Positions 16,287 to 26,029 of a DNA stretch of 64,000 bases are shown here, piece by piece. Numbering within the stretch: position 1 is the first letter of the stretch; each line of letters starts with the position of its first letter. The translations under genes were made by a program, and so were the position numbers. Origin of the DNA: Nitrospira sp. (GTDB taxonomy: Bacteria > Nitrospirota > Nitrospiria > Nitrospirales > Nitrospiraceae); NCBI GenBank assembly GCA_024998565.1, contig JACOEM010000003.1:186001-250000 (forward strand), read 5' to 3'. Under the pieces are notes generated by a model. The model had not been told where the DNA came from. It saw nothing but the letters and a program-made list of their open reading frames with translations, and made no database searches.

Positions 16287-18425
16287 ATGAAGGTATGGCC
16301 GGGCCGACCCTATCCGCTGGGAGCCACGTGGGACGGGGAGGGGGTCAATTTCGCTCTCTTTTCGGAGAATGCCACGTCGGTGGAACTGTGCCTGTTCGAT
16401 GGTCCGGATGCTTCGAAAGAATCCCACCGGATTCGGCTGGAGGAACGGACCAATCAAACCTGGCACGCCTACCTGCCGGAGGGTCGCCCCGGCCTCCATT
16501 ATGGTTATCGTGTGGATGGGCCCTATGAGCCCGGCGCCGGGCATCGATTCAACCCCTCTAAGCTGCTGATCGATCCCTATGCCAAATCCATCGCCGACAC
16601 GATCCGATTGTCCGATCGCATGTTCGGATATCGCATCGGCGACCCGGAGGGAGATCTGGCGAGGGATGATCGCGACAATGCCGACGAGAGTCCGAAGTGT
16701 GTGGTGATCGATCAAGCATTCAGCTGGGGAGGCGATCATCTGCTCCGCACGCCCTGGTCGAAGACGGTCATCTACGAAGTGCATGTCAAAGGGTTTACCG
16801 CTCGTCATCCGGATGTGCCGGAGCATTTGCGAGGCACCTACGCCGGTCTTTCGACCCCGGCCGTCATCGAGTATTTGCAGGGGCTGGGTGTGACGGCCGT
16901 GGAGCTTCTGCCGGTACACCATGCGGTGCAGGACAAGCATTTGACCGACCAGGGGCTCACGAACTATTGGGGGTATAACACCATCGGGTTCTTCGCCCCG
17001 GACATGCGGTATGCCCTGTCTCCGGTTAGAGGCCGGCATGTGCGTGAATTTAAGACGATGGTCAAGACGTTACACAGCGCCGGCATCGAGGTGATTCTTG
17101 ACGTGGTCTATAACCACACCGCTGAGGGCAACCATCTCGGGCCGACGCTGTCGTTTCGCGGGATCGACAATGCCGCCTATTACAGGCTGGTGGGCGACGA
17201 TCCACGTTACTACATGGATTACACCGGCTGTGGAAACAGCCTGAACGTGCGTCATCCGAGAACGCTGCAGTTGATTATGGACAGTTTGCGGTATTGGGTG
17301 CTGGACATGCATGTAGACGGGTTCCGGTTCGATCTGGCCTCCACGCTTGCCCGTGAACTGCATGAGGTGGATCGCCTCAGCGCCTTCTTCGATATCATTC
17401 ACCAGGACCCGGTGCTGTCGCAGGTGAAGCTGATTGCCGAACCCTGGGATCTCGGGGCGGGAGGATACCAGGTCGGCAATTTCCCTGTCGGCTGGGCCGA
17501 ATGGAACGGGAAGTACCGTGATGCGATCCGCCGGTATTGGAAGGGAGATGGCGGGCAGGTTGCCGAGCTGGCCTATCGGCTTTCCGGCAGCAGCGATCTC
17601 TACGAGATGAGCGGGCGACGCCCGTTTGCCAGCATCAACTTCATCACGGCGCATGACGGATTCAGTTTGCAGGATCTTGTGTCCTACAACGAAAAACATA
17701 ATGAGGCCAACGGTGAGCACAACCAGGATGGCCATAACGACAACTTGAGTTGGAACTGTGGCGCGGAAGGACCGACCGAGGATCGGGACGTGCTGGAACT
17801 CCGTCGTCGCCAGAAACGCAACATGTTGGCCACTCTGCTACTCTCGCAGGGGGTGCCGATGTTGTGCGGCGGTGATGAGATCGGCCGGACCCAGCTTGGG
17901 AACAACAATGCCTACTGTCAGGACAATGACATCAGTTGGCACAACTGGGACCTCAGCCGGGAGAACCGGACATTGCTGACGTTCGTCCGCCGGCTCATTG
18001 CCTTGCGGCAGGATCATCCGGTGTTTCGCCGCCGGCGTTTCTTTCAGGGGCGGCGGATCCACGGTTCGGACATCAAAGACATTGTCTGGCTGCACTCGGA
18101 CGGTAAAGAAATGGATGAGGCCGATTGGAATCAGGGGCACTTGAGAGCCATCGGCCTCGTCCTCGCCGGCGACGCTATCGAAGAAAAGGATACACGGGGC
18201 AACCCCATCGTCGACGACACGTTCGTCTTGCTCTTCAACGCCCACCATGAATCCATTCCATTTGTACTGCCGGCATGCGATGAGAGCACGTCCTGGGTCC
18301 TGATGCTGGATACCTGCGATCCAAAACCTCGTCGATCGAGCGCTGTATTCAAGGGCGGCGAGTCATACACCATCGAAGCCCGCTCTATGGCGATCCTTTG
18401 CCGGGAATCGCTCCTCGGCGCGTAG
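16287..18425 (+). CDS. glgX: Glycogen debranching enzyme (GlgX/TreX type)
   Basis: A GH13 isoamylase-type enzyme that cleaves alpha-1,6 branches of glycogen. An N-terminal CBM48-like domain ([20 protein letters not shown]) precedes the catalytic barrel with YNHTAEG, nucleophile region [10 protein letters not shown], acid region LIAEPWD and [16 protein letters not shown]. The length of 712 residues is typical. Released linear chains would feed TreY and TreZ. Two adjacent ATGs occur; the second is preferred because GGAG is five bases upstream of it. Confidence 0.94.
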   Translation: MKVWPGRPYPLGATWDGEGVNFALFSENATSVELCLFDGPDASKESHRIRLEERTNQTWHAYLPEGRPGLHYGYRVDGPYEPGAGHRFNPSKLLIDPYAKSIADTIRLSDRMFGYRIGDPEGDLARDDRDNADESPKCVVIDQAFSWGGDHLLRTPWSKTVIYEVHVKGFTARHPDVPEHLRGTYAGLSTPAVIEYLQGLGVTAVELLPVHHAVQDKHLTDQGLTNYWGYNTIGFFAPDMRYALSPVRGRHVREFKTMVKTLHSAGIEVILDVVYNHTAEGNHLGPTLSFRGIDNAAYYRLVGDDPRYYMDYTGCGNSLNVRHPRTLQLIMDSLRYWVLDMHVDGFRFDLASTLARELHEVDRLSAFFDIIHQDPVLSQVKLIAEPWDLGAGGYQVGNFPVGWAEWNGKYRDAIRRYWKGDGGQVAELAYRLSGSSDLYEMSGRRPFASINFITAHDGFSLQDLVSYNEKHNEANGEHNQDGHNDNLSWNCGAEGPTEDRDVLELRRRQKRNMLATLLLSQGVPMLCGGDEIGRTQLGNNNAYCQDNDISWHNWDLSRENRTLLTFVRRLIALRQDHPVFRRRRFFQGRRIHGSDIKDIVWLHSDGKEMDEADWNQGHLRAIGLVLAGDAIEEKDTRGNPIVDDTFVLLFNAHHESIPFVLPACDESTSWVLMLDTCDPKPRRSSAVFKGGESYTIEARSMAILCRESLLGA

Positions 18426-18593
18426 CCTCTCCGCACACAGGCCGACGACTCTCCTTCGCAATCCACATCATCTCTACGTGTGTTTCGTCAGGCCGATCAG
18501 CCGAATGGAGTGCGCGCCGGTCATCGTCGTTCGCAGGAAAAAATAAAATACGTATACGAAGAAGTCATCGGCCGGGGTAAGCCGCTGTAAAAA

Positions 18594-18638
18594 CTAGGGG
18601 TATGTCCAGTCCTGGACGGACCTCCCGAGCGTTATAAC
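18594..18638 (+). promoter_or_regulatory. CTAG-type operator plus -10, driving the CsbD operon
   Basis: The operator CTAGGGGTATGTCCAG (18594-18609) is followed after 23 nt by TATAAC (18633-18638). It differs by one base from the operator at 41169. Upstream, 18540-18560 is a locally AT-rich patch in GC-rich DNA. Confidence 0.65.
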
Positions 18639-18664
18639 AAGCATGTGCAAACCGGGAGGCACCG

Positions 18665-18898
18665 ATGAAACCTCTGAAATCCAAAGGAGTCAAGCAGAAG
18701 GTCGTCGTCAGTATCGGTGAACATGACGACGGGAACACCATCGTGCTTTACCGTGGCGGCAAGACCGGTTTGGCCTTCCGCACTCCGGACCACCGGGTGT
18801 TTCGAGAGGCGGCTCAGCAACGCCGGAGCGGAGATGCGACGACGTCAGTGCCGTCCGCTTCCGCGGCGGTGACATCACAACAAGGAGGATCACGATGA
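18665..18898 (+). CDS. Small basic protein of unknown function
   Basis: A 77-residue protein with a beta-rich N-terminal half (KQKVVVSIGEHDDGNTIVLYRGGKTGLAF) and a Ser/Ala-rich C-terminal tail. CGGGAGGCACCG precedes the ATG. Its TGA overlaps the ATG of the csbD-like gene by four bases (ATGA), which implies translational coupling. It is the first gene of a long co-directional run to 22256. Confidence 0.6.
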   Translation: MKPLKSKGVKQKVVVSIGEHDDGNTIVLYRGGKTGLAFRTPDHRVFREAAQQRRSGDATTSVPSASAAVTSQQGGSR

Positions 18899-19134
18899 AT
18901 ACCGATCAATTCAAGGGAAAGTGGGTCCAGTTCAAAGGTGAAGTCAAAAAACAGTGGGGTAAGCTCACAGACGATGACCTGATGCAGGTCGAAGGCGATT
19001 ACGACAAATTCGTCGGGCGCGTCCAGGAACGCTACGGCGACAAGAAGGAAGAAGTCGTGAAGTGGGCCGACGACTGGTACACGCAACAGGGGAAGCCGGG
19101 GGCGGAAGCGCGCCAGGCTCCACGTCCGCGCTGA
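18895..19134 (+). CDS. CsbD-family stress protein, cytoplasmic
   Basis: A 79-residue CsbD-like protein: NTDQFKGKWVQFKGEVKKQWG and LTDDDLMQVEGDYDKFVGRVQERYG are the family signature. CsbD proteins are small helical proteins induced in general stress responses; their biochemical role is unknown. There is no signal peptide, unlike the paralogue at 19534. It is coupled to the upstream gene by a four-base overlap. Confidence 0.92.
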   Translation: MNTDQFKGKWVQFKGEVKKQWGKLTDDDLMQVEGDYDKFVGRVQERYGDKKEEVVKWADDWYTQQGKPGAEARQAPRPR

Positions 19135-19188
19135 CTGTGACCAGCGCTTAACAGAACATCACATTGATCATAACAGGGAGCATGACAC

Positions 19189-19467
19189 ATGAAAAAAATT
19201 ATTGCGATGGCATTGATGTCCGGAGTTCTGGCGAGCCCCGCCTGGGCATTGTTCGAAACCAACAAGCAGTTGGCCTCCACCGCGACCGTCACGCTCGAAG
19301 ACGCCGTCCGTCACGCGTTGAAAGCGGTGCCGGGTAAGGCAGTCGAAGCGGAGATCGGAAAGGAAGACGGCCGAACCGTCTATGAAGTGGAAATCGTCGA
19401 CGTCAACAACAAGATGCAGAAGGTGTATGTCGATGCGCAGAGTGGCCAAACGAAAATCGATCACTAG
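19189..19467 (+). CDS. Exported PepSY-domain protein
   Basis: A 92-residue protein with a signal peptide (MKKIIAMALMSGVLASPAWA) and one PepSY-like domain (TLEDAVRHALKAVPGKAVEAEIGKE...VYEVEIVDVNNKMQKVYVDAQSG). PepSY domains act as peptidase propeptide-like inhibitors or envelope modulators; here it would be a free periplasmic domain. It lies between the two CsbD genes. The ribosome binding site is AGGGAG. Confidence 0.85.
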   Translation: MKKIIAMALMSGVLASPAWALFETNKQLASTATVTLEDAVRHALKAVPGKAVEAEIGKEDGRTVYEVEIVDVNNKMQKVYVDAQSGQTKIDH

Positions 19468-19533
19468 ATGGAGTCGGGCGTGCCGGCCGCGGAGGCCGGC
19501 GCGCAGCGCTCGATGTAGCGGAGGAGAGAGGCC

Positions 19534-19893
19534 ATGGAACTCAGGATGAGGCTGCTTTCGATGACTCTGACAGGCATGGTCCTGACGTCTGGTGTGGGCC
19601 AGGCCGGTGACCGGTCCTTCGGCAGCACCAAGCGGGCTGACGGACATCCCGGCACTGCTACCGTGGCAGTCAACCAGGACCAGCTGCAGGGGAAATGGAA
19701 ACAGTTCAAGGGGGAATTGAAGCAGAAGTGGGGTGAGTTTACCGACGACGATCTCCTGGCAATCGAAGGGAGCGTCGATAAGCTGGAAGGCAAGATCCAG
19801 GAGCGGTACGGCGACCGGCGCGAGGATGTGAAGCGCTGGGTCGATGAATGGTTCGACTCCCACGGCACTCAACGAGACCAATCGTCCTCATGA
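19534..19893 (+). CDS. CsbD-family protein with an N-terminal export signal
   Basis: The C-terminal 70 residues are a CsbD domain (VNQDQLQGKWKQFKGELKQKWGEF, EGSVDKLEGKIQERYGD) closely resembling the one at 18895. The N-terminal 25 residues look like a signal peptide (LLSMTLTGMVLTSGVGQAG). CsbD proteins are usually cytoplasmic, so an exported copy suggests duplication followed by a move to the periplasm. A ribosome binding site (GGAGGAGAG) precedes the start. Confidence 0.85.
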   Translation: MELRMRLLSMTLTGMVLTSGVGQAGDRSFGSTKRADGHPGTATVAVNQDQLQGKWKQFKGELKQKWGEFTDDDLLAIEGSVDKLEGKIQERYGDRREDVKRWVDEWFDSHGTQRDQSSS

Positions 19894-19927
19894 TGCACTA
19901 CACGACACATTCAGAGAGGAGTCAGCA

Positions 19928-20527
19928 ATGAAAAAAGTTTCCCCTTCGATACTCATGCTTGTTTTGGGGTTGACGCTCGCAGTCGGAAGTATTGCCGCTC
20001 CGACAGGTGCGCAGGCTGCGGACGATAAAGGGCTGTTTGAGCAAATCGATATCGGGCTGCTGTCGATCGGTGGTCGCGCCACCTATGTCGACCCCAAGGA
20101 CGGGTCGAGTCGCTGGTTCGGAGGCGGGCAGGTGCGGCTCCACCCGTCCCGGTACTTCGCATTTGAGGGTTCGGTGGACTACCGAAGAAATGATATCGGC
20201 GACACACGGGTACACAGCTATCCGGTCATGGTGTCGGCGTTGATCTATCCCCTGGGGACCACCAGGCTGGCCCCGTTTCTATTGGGCGGCGGCGGCTGGC
20301 ACTACACGACGGTCAAAGGGCCGGGCGGGTTTGACGACACGCAGAACCGGTTCGGCGCGCATGCCGGGGGCGGTCTGCAGTTTTTCTTCAATAAGCATGT
20401 TTCGATCGATAGCACCTATCGTTACATCTGGCTGGAAAAAATTGAGTCTCGAGACCAGAACATCGTGGACAAGAAGTTCCAGGACAATGGTCACATGGTC
20501 ACGGTCGGCCTCAACTTCCATTTCTAG
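19928..20527 (+). CDS. Small outer-membrane beta-barrel protein, OmpA/OmpW-like
   Basis: A 199-residue exported protein with a signal peptide (ILMLVLGLTLAVGSIAAPTGAQA) and eight or so predicted strands, ending in a closing aromatic strand HMVTVGLNFHF. Strands such as RYFAFEGSVDYRR, APFLLGGGGWHY and SIDSTYRYIWLEK are typical of eight-stranded OmpA-like barrels. GAGAGGAG precedes the ATG. It lies in the CsbD stress operon. Confidence 0.8.
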   Translation: MKKVSPSILMLVLGLTLAVGSIAAPTGAQAADDKGLFEQIDIGLLSIGGRATYVDPKDGSSRWFGGGQVRLHPSRYFAFEGSVDYRRNDIGDTRVHSYPVMVSALIYPLGTTRLAPFLLGGGGWHYTTVKGPGGFDDTQNRFGAHAGGGLQFFFNKHVSIDSTYRYIWLEKIESRDQNIVDKKFQDNGHMVTVGLNFHF

Positions 20528-20613
20528 GGTGTGGCTATGGTTCGATCTGTGATTCTGGAGAGCAGGCGGAGACGGTCTGGATCGGGCATGACTCTGGGAG
20601 GAGTCCGAAGGGA

Positions 20614-21696
20614 ATGATCCCTCCATGGAAGGTGGTGCTCCTCGCGTGTGTGACCTGCGCGTTCGTTGCGGCGGGCGCGGCGGCCGCCGAGTCCGATGAG
20701 TATATCGCGGGCTATGCGGCCGCCACCCTGGAGCATGAGTTTCACCTTTCTGGAGCGGTGATAGACGTTGATCAAGGCGCCGTCACAGTCCAGGTCAAGC
20801 ATTTGGGAGGGGAGGACCCGGCCAAGATCGTCAGGGCGTTGGAGCAGATACCCGGCGTGGTGCGGGCCGATGTTCAGGCGGGGAAGGAGCCCGTGCTTTC
20901 GTCGAGGGGCACCGCAGCGCGGGCGGTGACGCCGGAAGCGGAGTCAAAGTTTCTGCCGCGCGGATTGCTTGTGGATCCGCTGCATGCGGACTTGAGGTGG
21001 CCACACTTCGGCGCGTCCTATCACAGTCTTTCGTCCGGGAAAGAATTTGCCAGCGCGTTCGGGGAATCGTTCGCGTTTTACCGGAACGCCGCTCCGTTCG
21101 ACGGGCAATGGGAATTGGGGATGCAGGCGGGGGTGTTCGGCGTCTTCGATACGGAGAAACGGTCCATCGATTTGATCAATGCCGACTATATGGTCGGGCT
21201 ATTGGCCAGTTATCGGGCGGACAAATTCTCAGGGTTTTTCCGGGTTCGTCACCAGAGTTCGCATTTAGGCGATGAGTTTCTCCTTAACAATGCCCAGGTC
21301 GCCAGAATCAATCTGAGTTATGAAGAGGTCGATCTCAAGATTTCGTATGACCTGACGACGTGGCTGAGGGTCTACGGTGGAGTCGGTACGATCGTCCGAA
21401 AGGATCCCAGCACCCTCGGCCGTGAGACGAGCCAGGGTGGAATCGAGTTCAAGAGCCCCTGGTTGTTCTTCGGCGGCAAGGTGCGGCCGGTCGTCTATGC
21501 GGATTTTCAAGCCAACGCTCGCACGAATTGGAATGTCGCCCAATCGATTATGGGAGGGTTGCAGTTTGAAAATGCCCGGATCGGCGACAGAAAGCTCCAG
21601 GTCTTGGCCGAATACTTTTCCGGCCCCAGTCCGGACGGACAACTGTTCACACAAAAAGTCGAATGGATCGGAATGGGAGTCCATCTCTGGTTCTGA
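20614..21696 (+). CDS. DUF1207-family exported protein with BON-like N-terminus
   Basis: A 360-residue exported protein. After the signal peptide comes DEYIAGYAAATLEHEFHLSG and a short BON-like beta-alpha-beta segment (VTVQVKHLGGEDPAKIVRALEQIPGVVRADV). The rest is DUF1207, with RGLLVDPLHADLRWPHFGASY and long beta strands that end in VEWIGMGVHLWF, consistent with an outer-membrane barrel. The family has no established function. It ends the sequence of envelope genes following the CTAG-type promoter at 18594. Confidence 0.82.
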   Translation: MIPPWKVVLLACVTCAFVAAGAAAAESDEYIAGYAAATLEHEFHLSGAVIDVDQGAVTVQVKHLGGEDPAKIVRALEQIPGVVRADVQAGKEPVLSSRGTAARAVTPEAESKFLPRGLLVDPLHADLRWPHFGASYHSLSSGKEFASAFGESFAFYRNAAPFDGQWELGMQAGVFGVFDTEKRSIDLINADYMVGLLASYRADKFSGFFRVRHQSSHLGDEFLLNNAQVARINLSYEEVDLKISYDLTTWLRVYGGVGTIVRKDPSTLGRETSQGGIEFKSPWLFFGGKVRPVVYADFQANARTNWNVAQSIMGGLQFENARIGDRKLQVLAEYFSGPSPDGQLFTQKVEWIGMGVHLWF

Positions 21697-21866
21697 TCCA
21701 AGACTGCGATGAGCGGCCCGTTTTTTCTGATGAGAGGACCGGCGGTAGAAACGTATCGAGCTGTGCCGCTCGCCTTATCGGCGGGACTCGTGGTGCTTAT
21801 CGGTGTTTGTTCGGTTCCGAAATTTCGTTGTGAAAGACGGCCTGGATCGTCTGGAAGGAGGTCATG

Positions 21867-22037
21867 ATGCCCAATCCCGCGAGCAGCCAGAAATCCTGTG
21901 CGCATCCCGGATGTTCCTGCCCGGCTGAGAAAGGGCGGGAGTTTTGTTCCGACGCCTGCCGCAGTTCGTCGGCTCCCAGCGGAGCCTGTGCCTGCGGGCA
22001 CAAGGGCTGTGCCACGAAGCATCCGTCGCATTCATAG
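21867..22037 (+). CDS. Metallothionein-like Cys-rich peptide
   Basis: A 56-residue peptide with eight cysteines in the pattern CAHPGCSC, FCSDAC and CACGHKGC, plus four histidines. This matches bacterial metallothionein-like proteins (CxHPxCxC...YCSxxC...CxCGHxGC), which bind Zn, Cd or Cu. AAGGAGG lies five bases before this ATG; another ATG at 21864 is too close to it. The gene falls in the stress operon after DUF1207 and may buffer metal under oxidative stress. Confidence 0.8.
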   Translation: MPNPASSQKSCAHPGCSCPAEKGREFCSDACRSSSAPSGACACGHKGCATKHPSHS

Positions 22038-22088
22038 TGGTTCCTGCGGTATGAGCATATCGTCCACCATTTCTGATGAGGTGCCATC

Positions 22089-22256
22089 ATGTTGAGCTGG
22101 GCTATGACATTTTTAGTCATCGGGCTGATCGCGGGGGTATTAGGAGTGAGCGGTGTGGCGGGGACCGCGACCTACATCGCCTACGTGCTGTTCGTGGTCT
22201 TTCTGATTCTGGCGGTGATCGGCATGGTGATGGGCAAGCGCCCTCCCGCTGTCTGA
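22089..22256 (+). CDS. DUF1328-type small membrane protein
   Basis: A 55-residue protein with two hydrophobic helices (AMTFLVIGLIAGVLGV and YIAYVLFVVFLILAVIGMV) separated by a small G/A-rich turn (SGVAGTAT). This is the pattern of the DUF1328/YtjA family of inner-membrane peptides common in proteobacterial stress regions. GAGGTG precedes the ATG. It ends 10 bp before the convergent kinase gene. Confidence 0.85.
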   Translation: MLSWAMTFLVIGLIAGVLGVSGVAGTATYIAYVLFVVFLILAVIGMVMGKRPPAV

Positions 22257-22266
22257 CCAGGTGGTC

Positions 22267-25200
22267 CTACTTTCTCGTGCGGACTGTGCGTACGATCGCT
22301 TCATACAGCTGGCCGGCGGCGCGCTCTTTGGTGACGAAGACCGCCGCCCCGGCCCTCGTCATGGCCTCTTCCACATGTCGTTCGTTCTGAACCGACAATC
22401 CGATCACGACGATGTCGGGTTGCGTTGAGACGATGCGGCGGGTCGCTTCAATCCCGTCGATCCTCGGCATATTCACATCCATCACCACGACATCCGGCTT
22501 GAGTGCTGCGGCGATGCTGATCGCCGACTCGCCGTCACCCGCTTCGCCGATGACCTCCAGGTCTTCATAGTTGTCCAGCACGCTCCGGAGGCCTTGTCGG
22601 ACCATTTCGTGGTCATCGACGAGGAGGATGCGAAGCCGTTCGGAAGGAGGAACAGGCGAGGTGAGGAGTTGTTTGGCGCGCGACGCCCCTGACCCCGATT
22701 CGGACTGAGAGTCGATGTCGATGGGGGCTGTCAGCGTGACGGTCGTGCCACTGCCTTCGGTGGAATCTAAATTCAAGCGTCCGCCGACCGCCTCAACCCG
22801 CTCCTGCACATTGAACAGGCCGAATCGGCCGGGGAGAGTCCGATCGGTTTCCATCATCGTCGACGGGTTGAATCCGCATCCCTGATCCGAGACGGTGATG
22901 GAGACCATGTTATCGGTACGGCACGAGAGGGAAATGACGGCCTCCGTGGTCCGTGCATGCTTGACGACGTTGAACAGCAATTCCCGAACACTCTGGTAGA
23001 GAATGACCGCGCTTTCTTCCTCCATGGGGAGATGATCACGGTCACACTGGACGACGACGGTCAGCCCGTGGGTTTTCATCTGGCCGCCCAGCCATTTGAG
23101 CGCCGCAGGTAGGCCGAATTGGTAGAGCACCTGGGGGCTCAGTTCCGCCACGAGAAAACGAGTATAGTTGAGTGATTGCGTGAGGACGTCATCCGCCTCG
23201 CTTAGAAGTTGCTGGGTCTTGGAATCTTGCACGTGCGGTTTAGCCTGGCCCAGTTTCATGCGCCCGACCACGAGCAATTGCGCCAGATAATCGTGAAGTT
23301 CCGTCGCCAGCCGCCGGCGCTCCTGTTGTTCGGTCGCACTGAGGTCGGAGGCGAGGGCACGGAGACGTTCCTGTGAACGCACCAATGCTTGGGTTCGTTC
23401 ATCCACCCGTTTCTCCAACTCAACCGTCCATTGCTGCAACTGCTCTTCGGCATGCTTTCGGTCGGTGATGTCGATGGCGGAGCCGAGGTACCCGCTGAAT
23501 TCTCCGTTCTGCGTCAGGAGCGGCACACCCCGGTCGAGAATCCACCCATAGGTCCCGTCTTGACGTCGCAGGCGGTACTCCATTTCAAACGGCTCGTGCC
23601 GGGAAAAGTGCGTTTTGTAGATTCGCAGGTACTCGGTGCGATCGTCCGGATGGATGCCGGCTGTCCATCCGCTGCCGAGCTCGTCTTCCAGGGGACGGCC
23701 TGTGTACTCCAGCCACGATCGATTCAGCCAGGTGCAACGGGTGTCGGTTCCCGCCATCCAGACCAACACCGGAGTGGCATCCGCCAACATGCGGAAATGG
23801 GCTTCGCTTTCCCGCAGCCCGGCCTCGGCCCGTTTGCGTTCGGTGATGTCGCGGACGATGGCATGCCAACGTCTGTCGGGCTGGAGTTTGGCACTGATTT
23901 CGACGGACAGTGTCGCTCCGTCCTTCCTGCGTAACTTCCATTCACCGGAATGGCGGTGGCCTTCCAGCAACTCAGCCTTGATCTCCCGCAGGCGTTTGTA
24001 GTCATTCGGATCGAGCAAGTCAGTCACGCCCATGCCGAGCAGCTCTTCGCGGGAATATCCGAGCATGTGACAAGCTCGACTATTCACATCCAGGTAGTGG
24101 CCCGACATATCCGCCATGACGATACCGTCGGAGGCCTGTTCAAAAAGATGTCGAAACCGTTCTTCGCTTTCCCTCAACGCCTGCTCAGTCCGTTTCCGGT
24201 CCGTGATGTTGGTGATCAGGACGTAGAAGCCTTCGACTGTTCCCCCGGCTGTCCGTTCCGGGACGTAGGTCTCCAAGAGCGTTTGTTCGCCGGTCTGACC
24301 CAGAAGGGTCGTTTCGAATGAGATCTGCTCGCCGGCCAGTACACGTTGGATGAAACATTGTACTTGCGGATAATCCTGTTGCAGGAGCTCTTTGACGAAG
24401 GTTCCGATGATCTGCTCACGAGGCCGTCCAAAATGCCGTTCATATCCGGCGTTCACGAAGCGATATCGTTCGTCGCGGTCCACATAGGCGATGAGGCCGG
24501 GTAATGCATCGGTCACGACCCGCAGTTGCTCTTCGCTCTGTCGAAGCGCGGTTTCCGATCGTTTCCGTTCGGTAATGTCGAACATGACGCCGGTGATTTG
24601 CCGCGGATGCCCGGTCGAGTCGGGGAGCACCTGGCCGGTCACCGCAATCCAACCCTCACCGTTGGGACTCGTGCGAAGAATCCGGCACTCAAGATCGTAG
24701 GCGGTCCGGTTTTCAACCGCTTCGGCAACCGCCTGCTGCACCCGTTGTCGATCATCGGGATGGATCAGGTGTTGAAACGCCGCAAAGGTGCTGGCGAAGC
24801 TCATGGGAGGGAGGCCGAAAATCGCCTCGAGTTCAGGGGAAAACACCAGCGATTGGTTATCGAGGTCCTGGTGAAAGGTGCCCATGCGGCCGGCTCTCAA
24901 TGCCAGGCGATGCCGGGCTTCACGCTGTTGGAGAATTTGCATGATGTGTTTCTTCTGGCCGTCGGTGTGATTCAGGCTTCCTGCCAGAAGCCAGAGGAAT
25001 GCCAGCATGATCAGCATCACGGCGGCCACAGCCAGTGCAACGCCGAAATTGAAGTCGTACTTCCCCGACCGCTGGGCTGCGATGCGAATCCATCCGGCAA
25101 GGATCGGCAGCGCGACGGCGAAGGGCAGGAGACGTCGCAACATTACTCCGCCGAGCTTCTCGCTGGTGAGAGTGGCCATCAGACCTCTCGACGGTCGCGC

Positions 25201-25812
25201 GCAGAGGATTCCCAGACTCAATGCCACCAGCAAGGAGGCACTATAAATGGAGGTGGATGTGAACGTTCCCACCTTGTAGAGGCTCTGAACTCCGTACAAA
25301 TACCCGACCAGCCCGATGCTGCCGATCGTTCCTCCCAGCAGTGCGGCAGACTGATCGAAGAAGTACGTCGCGAACGGTTTCGTATCAAGCCAGAACAGCG
25401 CCAGTCCCAGCATCAGAATAGCGACGGCTGTGGCAGGAGCCGTGCGTCCGGGATGGGCATCACTGGAGATTTCCGGCAGTGCAATGCGCCAGAGATCGAT
25501 TCCCAGGTCGAGAGCAAGGAGGTGTTCCGACAGGATCAGGCTGGCAAGCAGGCAGGCGAGGATCGCGGAGCCTTGTGCGACATACCGCCGTGCGGTTGTG
25601 ACGGCACCCTCTTTCGCTTGTAACCAGAGGGAGAATCCGCAGAAGAGGACCGCCAACATGGTCGTAGGTTTCAGGGTTCGAAAAGACGTGTGCAGATGAA
25701 ACAGCAGCGAATGGTCGTAGGCCCAGCAGAGCAACGCGAGGGTCGGGAACGCGATAGCCAGTCCGGCGGCCGACAGGACCACACGCTGCAATGTGAAAAG
25801 CATCGAGGTCAT
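22267..25812 (-). CDS. Membrane PAS hybrid sensor kinase with NarL-like receiver
   Basis: A 1181-residue kinase. About 275 N-terminal residues hold several membrane helices. Four PAS domains follow at roughly 295-795, separated by the E-R-K-R-x-E/A linkers typical of PAS-PAC repeats. A HisKA_3 dimerisation domain carries the phosphorylated His in TELHDYLAQLL near 838. The HATPase domain (SVRELLFNVVKHARTTEAV) lies near 940. The C-terminal receiver (VDDHEMVRQGLRSVLDNYEDLEVIGEAG...VVVMDVNMP) resembles NarL receivers but has no DNA-binding domain. The stimulus is unknown. A CTAG-type promoter lies about 150 bp upstream. Confidence 0.92.
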   Translation of the reverse strand: MTSMLFTLQRVVLSAAGLAIAFPTLALLCWAYDHSLLFHLHTSFRTLKPTTMLAVLFCGFSLWLQAKEGAVTTARRYVAQGSAILACLLASLILSEHLLALDLGIDLWRIALPEISSDAHPGRTAPATAVAILMLGLALFWLDTKPFATYFFDQSAALLGGTIGSIGLVGYLYGVQSLYKVGTFTSTSIYSASLLVALSLGILCARPSRGLMATLTSEKLGGVMLRRLLPFAVALPILAGWIRIAAQRSGKYDFNFGVALAVAAVMLIMLAFLWLLAGSLNHTDGQKKHIMQILQQREARHRLALRAGRMGTFHQDLDNQSLVFSPELEAIFGLPPMSFASTFAAFQHLIHPDDRQRVQQAVAEAVENRTAYDLECRILRTSPNGEGWIAVTGQVLPDSTGHPRQITGVMFDITERKRSETALRQSEEQLRVVTDALPGLIAYVDRDERYRFVNAGYERHFGRPREQIIGTFVKELLQQDYPQVQCFIQRVLAGEQISFETTLLGQTGEQTLLETYVPERTAGGTVEGFYVLITNITDRKRTEQALRESEERFRHLFEQASDGIVMADMSGHYLDVNSRACHMLGYSREELLGMGVTDLLDPNDYKRLREIKAELLEGHRHSGEWKLRRKDGATLSVEISAKLQPDRRWHAIVRDITERKRAEAGLRESEAHFRMLADATPVLVWMAGTDTRCTWLNRSWLEYTGRPLEDELGSGWTAGIHPDDRTEYLRIYKTHFSRHEPFEMEYRLRRQDGTYGWILDRGVPLLTQNGEFSGYLGSAIDITDRKHAEEQLQQWTVELEKRVDERTQALVRSQERLRALASDLSATEQQERRRLATELHDYLAQLLVVGRMKLGQAKPHVQDSKTQQLLSEADDVLTQSLNYTRFLVAELSPQVLYQFGLPAALKWLGGQMKTHGLTVVVQCDRDHLPMEEESAVILYQSVRELLFNVVKHARTTEAVISLSCRTDNMVSITVSDQGCGFNPSTMMETDRTLPGRFGLFNVQERVEAVGGRLNLDSTEGSGTTVTLTAPIDIDSQSESGSGASRAKQLLTSPVPPSERLRILLVDDHEMVRQGLRSVLDNYEDLEVIGEAGDGESAISIAAALKPDVVVMDVNMPRIDGIEATRRIVSTQPDIVVIGLSVQNERHVEEAMTRAGAAVFVTKERAAGQLYEAIVRTVRTRK

Positions 25813-25960
25813 GCGGGAACAACATACCTTCGGTTGATGCCGTCACATCGTGCGATGAAGGTCTTTCGCAGGCTCTTCATCGAAGGACATACCCGGTGCA
25901 GGCACGAGAGTCGGTCAGGTCGGAACAGCAAGGCAAGCGGCGGTACACTCAGGCAGAAAC

Positions 25961-26005
25961 AGCATACCGCGCTCCGCGGCGAATGAGAACTGGGGGATAC
26001 CCTAG
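25961..26005 (-). promoter_or_regulatory. CTAG-type operator plus -10, upstream of the membrane PAS kinase
   Basis: On the minus strand CTAGGGTATCCCCCAG (25990-26005) is followed after 23 nt by TATGCT (25961-25966). The leader to the kinase start would be about 140 nt. Confidence 0.5.
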
Positions 26006-26029
26006 TTCCTGTCCGTCAGGGCCGACATC

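Noticed and set aside
21709-21867. A 52-codon frame with one hydrophobic segment before the metallothionein-like gene
   Set aside because: It has no ribosome binding site and no recognisable features; only its stop overlaps the next start.
24526-25623. A 365-codon plus-strand frame opposite the membrane PAS kinase
   Set aside because: It is antisense to a well-supported kinase, has no family signature and is low in hydrophobic order; it reflects GC-rich codon bias.
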